64,000 nt of DNA from Adineta ricciae (taxonomy: Eukaryota > Rotifera > Eurotatoria > Adinetida > Adinetidae). The position numbers and the translations under genes are program-made. Numbering within the stretch: position 1 is the stretch's first letter; each line of letters begins with the position of its first letter. The notes beneath the pieces were generated by a model that did not search any database, was not told the DNA's origin, and saw only the letters and a list, made by a program, of their open reading frames with translations. Location of the stretch: the NCBI GenBank assembly GCA_905250025.1, contig CAJNOJ010000301.1, positions 57,189 to 121,188 of the forward strand, written 5' to 3'. Shown piece after piece: positions 57,745 to 64,000 of this stretch.

Positions 57745-58107
57745 TTAATTTTTATGAAATTTTACTTCTCTTCCATAATCGCCAGAACGGCGAAATATAC
57801 CAGAAAATCCCCAATTTTCCCAACCTCCTTCACCCTTATTGATAAATGTACCATCTTCAAATGCCCAAACACCAAATTTGCACCCTCCACAATCAAAAGA
57901 ATCGTAAAATTTAATATTCTTAAAGCGTTGAGTGTAGTCTTGACCCAAATTGAATACCATAATATTTGATCCTGGATATTTAAGTTTCATCCGATTTAGA
58001 GTATCTCGTACAAAAGCCTGACGGTCTGTTGTTGTTTTTGCTGCTTCTCTGATTTCTTTGATGAATGCAACAACATCAACATTTAGATTGACGTTAACGC
58101 CGGCCAT
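57745..58107 (-). CDS. Small intronless protein with GGWENWGFSG motif
   Basis: A 120-residue single-exon protein. It has an amphipathic N-terminal half (VDVVAFIKEIREAAKTT, FVRDTLNRMKLKYPGSN) and a C-terminal half with IMVFNLGQDYTQRF, FGVWAFEDGTFINKGEGG and ENWGFSGIFRRSGD...VKFHKN. The C-terminal pattern (a Trp/Phe-rich run, then INKGEGGWENW, then VKFH) recalls small stress-type proteins I have seen in fungi and plants, but I cannot name the family with confidence. No signal peptide or membrane segment is seen. Lack of introns would fit acquisition by transfer, although the gene is short enough for this to be chance. Confidence 0.7.
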   Translation of the reverse strand: MAGVNVNLNVDVVAFIKEIREAAKTTTDRQAFVRDTLNRMKLKYPGSNIMVFNLGQDYTQRFKNIKFYDSFDCGGCKFGVWAFEDGTFINKGEGGWENWGFSGIFRRSGDYGREVKFHKN

Positions 58108-58907
58108 CGTTTCACTTTTATATTAAATTAAATTAAACCTTTGAAAAATAAAAAGAACAAATTTTTTTTTAAATTGTTGTCGAATTATGAAAGTAGAAAC
58201 AATGTGTTGAAATAAATGAAAAATAAAAGAATTAAGATCCTCAAAAGCGCATTACATCTAAACTATCAATATGATACTCAAGATTATTTGAATTACAACG
58301 ATACAAAAAACACGTTGTATAAAGATTTCTAAATATTGTCAAATTTCTTTTTATGAGAAATTTCATCATCTTCATAGAAAACATATCCTCACATATCGAA
58401 TGAGAACAGAAAGTATCATTGCATAGGAAAAACAACAAAGTACAACATAATGTTAAAAAACAAGAACAGAATAACTGGAATCCTATATACATCATATACA
58501 CGTCAATCTATAGGGTTAGATCCTCTACTATGAGTAATATAAGACAGGAACCATAAAAAAAAGAATAAGGTTTTTTGCCTTATGACACATACGACTAATC
58601 AAGATAAAACCTAATGAATCATTTTCTTTTATTTTTGGAAAAAACCATTCGAATTAAATCATTTAATTCATTTCGAAAATAAGTTTTCTAATCAATGTCA
58701 ATCTGAAATATTCATTCTTCTTCTTATCAACTTTACACAACCGACACCTTTTTAATTCGTTAACCTTCATCAGATATTCTACTTGGGAAAGAAATTGAAA
58801 TATTTCCATCGCACATTTTCCAAATGTCAATTTTCGAAAAACAAACATTGATATAGAAGTGATTTAAAACTTTTGATTTTATTTGATCAAACAAACAAAA
58901 GAGATAA
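58108..58907. other. Intergenic, nothing recognised
   Basis: AT-rich 0.8 kb with no coding signal. Confidence 0.5.
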
Positions 58908-59585
58908 TTAATTAGTAAATAAATACAAAGGTGAATGTAATTCTGGTGCAATTTGTCCACCATGAATCCCGCGCCATTTCTTTTGATCACTCAGAGTTCC
59001 AGTCCAAAAAGAGATGAAAAATGTTGATAGAAATATTAACCATTTAATAACAATAATCAATAAATCAATTTTCAATTGATTTATATAACAAATAAAGATA
59101 AGACTTAATTCACTGCAAAGTAATAATGGACATGTTGAAATTATTAATTTCAATAGAATTTGACAAAGTGATTTTGTTGTCATTACACAACATTGATCAA
59201 GGAGAACGATTAAAACGATTGTCCAAATTAAATGTGCCAAAACACAAAAAAAAGGAAGTAAATTTAAATCAAATAAATCATTAATATTATTAGATGAATT
59301 CAATTTCGAAGAATTTCCTAAAAGAAAAAAGAAAAAAGTTTCTTCTTTCAAAGAATTTTTCTTCGTAAAATCAATCTTACGTTCGATGATCTTCGTTTGA
59401 TTATCTGTCATTGAATCAAAATTTTTATAAAGAATATCCGTAAAAACAGTTATATGAAGAAAAAATGAAATAACTGTGAAGGATATGATGACAAATGCTA
59501 ATAAACGTTCACGTTTACTTGCAAAATGATATTGAATGTCTTCTCTTTCCATCATTTCTTTTCTATGAATACGCTCATTCCACAC
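58908..59585 (-). CDS. Four-helix membrane protein, unknown family
   Basis: Two exons (59585-59381 and 59317-58908) separated by a 63-bp GT..AG intron whose length is a multiple of three, giving about 204 residues. A basic cytoplasmic N terminus (SKRERLLAFVIIS) leads into the first helix. A glycosylatable loop (NSSKLNSSNNIND) follows, then three more helices (LAHLIWTIVLIVLLDQCCV, a Cys/Leu-rich helix, IVIKWLIFLSTFFISFWTG). The C tail reads KKWRGIHGGQIAPELHSP. The four-pass plan is tetraspan-like, but the CCG motif of tetraspanins is absent. No function can be assigned. Confidence 0.6.
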   Translation of the reverse strand: MWNERIHRKEMMEREDIQYHFASKRERLLAFVIISFTVISFFLHITVFTDILYKNFDSMTDNQTKIIERKIDFTKKNSLKEETFFFFLLGNSSKLNSSNNINDLFDLNLLPFFCVLAHLIWTIVLIVLLDQCCVMTTKSLCQILLKLIISTCPLLLCSELSLIFICYINQLKIDLLIIVIKWLIFLSTFFISFWTGTLSDQKKWRGIHGGQIAPELHSPLYLFTN

Positions 59586-60433
59586 TTCATTATATATGTT
59601 CTCATGTCAAATAAACAAAACAATTAGACGAGCGAGTACAAAGATTATATAGTCAGTCGTGATCGATCAGAAAATATATTCTTTTCTATTGAATATTTAT
59701 CCAAATAGAATATCTCAATGTTTTCAACATTGTTTTATTCAGTTGAAACATTGTTGAATAGTTGTGATTAAAGATGTGATTCGCTTGAGCAAAATGATCA
59801 ACTTCTGCAAACTTGGTGTGATCAGATGGACAGACCTATTCGAAAACTTCTCCAAACTATTTGTAAGAAGTTGATAAATGATTCTCATAAACAACGAAGA
59901 GAACTTCATATCGAACAAGAAATGTTTTCTTTTCGATAAGTTTCAAAACAAAAAACTAGAAATGATCTTGACAAGAACATTGTCCATTTGGATGAAAATG
60001 ATGAATACGATTTGCATCTCGTATAACAATTTCACATTGACGAATTTTTGCGATCATTTTTGTAGCACGATCTATAAAAAGACGAAAAGTTCTTCTAAAC
60101 TATTCTCAAATAAATGACTTCGTACGACAATCTCCGCAAACACGAAGATTATTTGTAATTTGAATAAATGATGGTTTCGATTTCTTTTATAGAATCGAGA
60201 ATATTCAAACGCGAAGTTTGATCAGCAGTGACAGACTGATGACATGCACGATGGATGTTTCATCGGACAGCGAAATCAACACCAACAAAATGCATAAAAC
60301 ACGTGACGGAAATTCTTCTTCGTCATCTTCGATATGACATCTATCGTATAAATAAACGCCGAATATGCGAAACAGGAAACGAAGAACAATGACTATCTGT
60401 GTGTCTGTGACTGTATTCATTCGCGTCAAAGAA
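59586..60433. other. Intergenic with a TATA box near the right end
   Basis: No gene recognised; shared promoter region of two divergent genes. Confidence 0.5.
60347..60354 (+). promoter_or_regulatory. TATA box upstream of the F-box/LRR gene
   Basis: TATAAATA. Transcription would begin about 30 bp on, near 60375-60380, so the in-frame ATG at 60365 would lie outside the transcript. This favours the ATG at 60434. Confidence 0.5.
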
Positions 60434-62069
60434 ATGCCATCGTTGACCACTTTGCTTTCGTTGCCTAACGAATTATTTCTCTCGAATATCTTTATTCACT
60501 TCGATCTGATAGATTTACTCAAATTGTTCAGTTCGACACAAAATCAACGATTAAAAAGTTTGGTTTCTGCAACGTTGTATACAAGGATGTCCATCGATTT
60601 GATTCGAACGGAAGTGAGGTATTCATTGCTTCTGTCTTTTCTTCCACCTGAAAACAATATCATTACTGTTCGAATCAACAACAATCAATTGAATGAAACA
60701 TTAGCAGCTGCCTTAGTTAAAGCGTGTCCAAAACTGACTCGTATGGAAGTGATCGTCCTACACGAGCAACCACGTCAGTCATTGTTTTCAATTTTATGGA
60801 CAATGAACCTCGATTCGTTGACATTGTCATCAATCTCTGACGATCAGAATGATATGTTGAGCTATGTGTGTAACCCTCAATGCACGCTTCGCTGTTTAAC
60901 CGTCACCGAAGACAACAATCCAATTCATAAACCATTGGTTGATTTGTTCGATTGTTACAATGATCGTTTGACATATTTATCGATAGCTGCGGTTGATCTA
61001 AATGTGGTTGCATCTCTGTTGTGTCATTTTCCTGCTCTTGAAACGCTGAAACTCCGATTACCGCAGCGTCGTCAATGTACAGCATCACATCCTCGTGAGT
61101 ATCGTGATGAAGATCATCGTTCATCTCAGTGGTCTACCCGTCTTCGATTGTTGAGCATTGTTGCGCCTCAACCGTACACGCGCGTCACCTTATCGTTCTA
61201 CGATTTTGTACGTCGTTTTGCGTCATCACTTGAACGACTATCGTTCTATCTGACCCCACTTTATAGGAAAATGACTCCAGTAGCGCTAGAACGTGAACTT
61301 CTTACACAGTTACCTCGTCTGAAACAGTTAGACTTTTGCATCCATACAGGGCCCTGTTATCCTAATGAAGACGATGCAAGACATTTATTTGATCAATGGG
61401 CAGTCGATCAACGACACGTCGTTTCTATCTACCATGTACCAGGTACGTAACATATAGATGGTTTGATTTTCTGGAATTTTTCTCTATTCAAATGCAGGTC
61501 GTTTTCACACACGTTTCACACTTCCATTCATCTTCGATCGACTAGAGATGATCGACGCATCAGTTTTCAATTTTCACTCGAACCTACCGATGTCCAGTGC
61601 TTCTCTTCGATTTCCAACTGTACGCCACATTTCCCTCCTGTGTTGCACAACCAAAATTTTGACCACGGCTTTGCTTGAATATATTCATCGTGCATTTCCA
61701 CGAGTTCATTCAATCCATTTAACCACCGGGGGTGGACCATCACTCTGCCTGAGTATTACACTTGCAAATAGTGATGTTTTACCTTTATTTACCTTCCCAG
61801 CGGTTACTCAACTGAAGATTGATCATCGTTCAACATCTCTGCAGAGCATTCGTCGAATGTTCGAGTTATTTCCTAGTCTCGAATCTCTCGTCGTGTCTAA
61901 CTATTTTATCGAGTCCTGGCGTCTTGTGCAGCCGATATGCGAACTACCGAAGAGTGTTCGTCGCTTTACTGTTCAACTGGACTTTACCAATGACCGGACA
62001 AATATGGATCAATGGAAAGCATGGTTGCCCTCGTCTGTCGAACTTCAATGTCACATGTACACGCATTAG
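60434..62069 (+). CDS. F-box and leucine-rich-repeat-like protein
   Basis: Two exons (60434-61442 and 61498-62069) give 526 residues. An F-box-like N terminus (LLSLPNELFLSNIFIHFDLI) is followed by irregular leucine-rich stretches spaced like LRRs: LTRMEVIVLHEQ, LDSLTLSSISDD, LTYLSIAAVDLNVV, LETLKLRLP, LKQLDFCIHTG, VHSIHLTTGGG and LESLVVSNYF. Such proteins usually recruit substrates to SCF ubiquitin ligases, and bdelloid genomes contain many. The DNA is visibly richer in G and C than adjacent genes and uses codons such as CTG, CGC and ACG more often. The start was placed at 60434 by F-box position and the TATA box. The substrate is unknown. Confidence 0.7.
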
Positions 62070-62287
62070 TAGAACTTCTTTTTTATTCGTTATTAACACC
62101 TTCAATCAATTGTAGAATAACCGTAGTGAATGATCATATATAATAATGGGTTTACGAATAGGATTTTGTACACTGAATTCGTCGCGTGGATTTCGTGAAA
62201 CAAGTTTTTTTGTGTTCGATCGATTGAAGAACAAGGGTCATTCCAAGCTGGGCGATAAGCAATGCAGCATGAAAAACTGGTAACAGT

Positions 62288-62447
62288 CAAGAATGTCCTT
62301 TAGAAAATGTCCTTGCAAAAATGTTCTTGGATTTTGGGTCTCGGAAGAAAGGTCCTTTGGTTTTTTGTCTTTTGGTAAAGGTCCCTCATATAAAATGTCC
62401 TTTTGGAAAATGTCCTTCGAAAAACGTCCTTGCAAAAATTTTCTCAT
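62288..62447 (+). repeat. Degenerate tandem repeat of a TGTCCTT-type unit
   Basis: AAAATGTCCTT or a close variant (AAAGGTCCTTTGG, AAACGTCCTTGC) recurs about eight times at uneven spacing. It is adjacent to the R1 copy on its right. Confidence 0.6.
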
Positions 62448-62474
62448 CTATAAAAGATCTTTTTTGAACTCATT

Positions 62475-62690
62475 TATTATTCCCTTTTCTGAAAGAAAGG
62501 GTTATACAGCGGTTAAATACTGGGCTCAAAATGCTTAAAGTTTGTCTGTCTGTCATTCTGTCTGTCCAAGCCAATCAGATTGCAGCATTCAATAAATCAG
62601 AGAAAACTTGATAATGGTCATACAAAAATGATTCACCTTATGTAATCAGGGTCGAGGATCACGAATCCGTGATTAGTTTTTCGAAAAAAC
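62475..62690 (+). repeat. Dispersed repeat R1, short copy
   Basis: Starts CCCTTTTCTGAAAGAAAGGG, then TTATACAGCGGTTAAATACTG, CTTAAAGTTTGTCTGTCTGTC and CCAATCAGATTGCAGCATT, ending GGTCGAGGATCACGAATCCG...GATTAG. It matches 34268-34465 closely and ends a few bases before the truncated PLD copy. Confidence 0.75.
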
Positions 62691-62698
62691 TTTTCGTN

Positions 62699-64000
62699 AA
62701 AACTTTTCGTTTTGTTTATTTATTTTTTCTAAAGATTATATCGATCGAAAAGTTTCTCCTCGAATGCCATGGCATGACGAAGCTTTAGTTGTCTCTGGAG
62801 AAGCGGCACGTGATTGTGCCAGACATTTCATTCAACGATGGAATGTTCACAAAGTAACAAATCTTTATCTTTAAAATTGATTTTTTAAAAAATGATTTTG
62901 AATTTCAGGCGGATAAATATCGTTTTGTTGAATCTTATCCATATCTTGTTCCAAAAAGTTATTCGGATGAAGAATTATTTGATCATTCGGTGCTTAATTC
63001 AATTCTTGGAGAAGATCGTCCAGCAATTTGTGTTGATGCTCAATGTGTTCGTTCAGTTTCATTTTGGTCATGTGGAACACAAACAATTGAACATTCAATT
63101 CAAAATGCTTATATTCGTATGATTGATAATGCTCAACATTTTATTTATATTGAAGTAAAAGATTTTTCATAAATATTTCCTTTTAAAAATGATATTTATA
63201 GAATCAATTTTTTATCTCAATTGCTCAAGATTCAACAATTAAAAATGGAATTGGTGATGCACTTTATCGTCGAATTGTTCGTGCATGTATCGATAAAGAG
63301 AAATTTCGAGTTTATGTTATCATCCCTCTATTACCTGGATTTTCTAATGTCAATGCAGTTCAAGCTGTTCTCTATTTTATTATGAGATCGATTAATAAAG
63401 GTGAAACATCACTTTTCGAACGATTAAAACAAAGTGGTAAATATTTCTTTCTTTTCTTCTTTTTCCGAAAAAAATATCTTTTTTTTCGTTTTTCAACAAA
63501 GGAGTTACTGATCCTGAAGAATATATTTCATTTTATGGAATGAGAAATTGGGATATTCTCATGGGTTCATTAGTAACAGAAATAATTTATGTTCATTCAA
63601 AATTGATGATCGTTGATGATCGAATGTGTATTTGTGGATCAGCAAATATCAATGATCGATCTCTTCAAGGTTCTCGTGATTCGGAATTTTGTTTAGTTGT
63701 TAATGATATCGAAATGATTGATTCAACTTTAAATGGTCAAACACAAAAAGTCGGAAAATTCTGTTCAACATGGAGAAAGAAATTATTCAGGTAAAATTCA
63801 AAATTATCTTTTCAATAGAAAAAAAAAGAAAACTTTTGTTTTCGTCTTTTAGACAAATTTTAGGAATTACAAATGAAAATGATTTGAATGTGGATGATCC
63901 ATGTTCAGATGAATTTTATAATTATTTTCGTGAAACTGCACGAAATAATGCTCAAATTTATGAAGAAGTATTCAATACTTTACCAACAAATCATATTCGA
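62699..64000 (+). pseudogene. 5'-truncated second copy of the phospholipase D catalytic half, runs off the window
   Basis: From base 62699 the sequence follows 53121 onward of the complete PLD gene, including introns and their positions, at very high identity. All exons seen are open, and the second HKD motif ([20 protein letters not shown]) is intact. Several amino-acid changes exist (for example DATIKNG to DSTIKNG, GVIDPEE to GVTDPEE), and intron lengths differ slightly. The first HKD, PX and PH parts are absent upstream, where an R1 repeat lies instead. The junction is marked by an N at 62698. It could be a truncated paralogue, the second haplotype misjoined to this scaffold, or a fragment of a real second gene whose 5' part is misplaced. 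Confidence 0.75.

Overview
The window reads as nuclear DNA of an animal with a compact, AT-rich genome, most probably a bdelloid rotifer. Multi-exon genes carry many introns of about 50-60 bp with GT..AG ends. Clear animal orthologues (SPAG6, TAF3, FBXL5, MINDY3, PPIL1, a CLOCK-type bHLH-PAS factor, a PX-PH phospholipase D) lie beside genes that look acquired from non-animals (an intronless phosphoenolpyruvate carboxylase and an intronless secreted protein). An ADP-ribosyltransferase fused to kinesin-light-chain-type TPRs is an architecture I associate with bdelloids. The species assignment is inference; exon structures were built by hand from splice signals and reading-phase continuity.

Layout. 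0-4.2 kb: partial PEPC (+) and the secreted protein (-), convergent. 4.4-7.3 kb: a scaffold gap, then a five-exon prominin-like membrane protein (-). 7.4-10.5 kb: weak small ORFs. 10.5-15.6 kb: CLOCK-like (13 exons) and MINDY3 (3 exons), both minus. 18.0-19.8 kb: a rhodopsin-type GPCR (-). 22.0-31.9 kb: a dense minus-strand run of PPIL1, TAF3, FBXL5 and SPAG6, with a small secreted-peptide gene nested on the opposite strand inside a SPAG6 intron. 32.6-33.5 kb: an orphan single-pass membrane protein (+).

33.5-45 kb is repeat-rich. It holds one 5S rRNA gene, several copies of a dispersed repeat, a telomere-like G-rich tract, two assembly defects, and the ADP-ribosyltransferase-TPR gene (39.5-42.0 kb) lying between two nested pairs of direct repeats. 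45.1-46.6 kb: a lamin-tail-domain protein (-), of which a degraded piece recurs near 33.8 kb. 48 kb: an orphan protein (-). 49.8-54.7 kb: phospholipase D (+). 55-57 kb: two paralogous single-pass proteins with poly-threonine tails. 57.7-59.6 kb: two small minus-strand genes. 60.4-62.1 kb: an F-box/LRR-type gene. 62.3-64 kb: repeats, then a second, 5'-truncated copy of the phospholipase D catalytic half that runs off the window, joined at a single N.

No operon-like pathway is visible. The genes are mostly independent housekeeping, signalling, ciliary and chromatin functions. Points most worth following are the intron-nested peptide gene, the extra F-box-like block in FBXL5, the atypical PEPC, the repeat-framed ADP-ribosyltransferase, and the truncated PLD copy.
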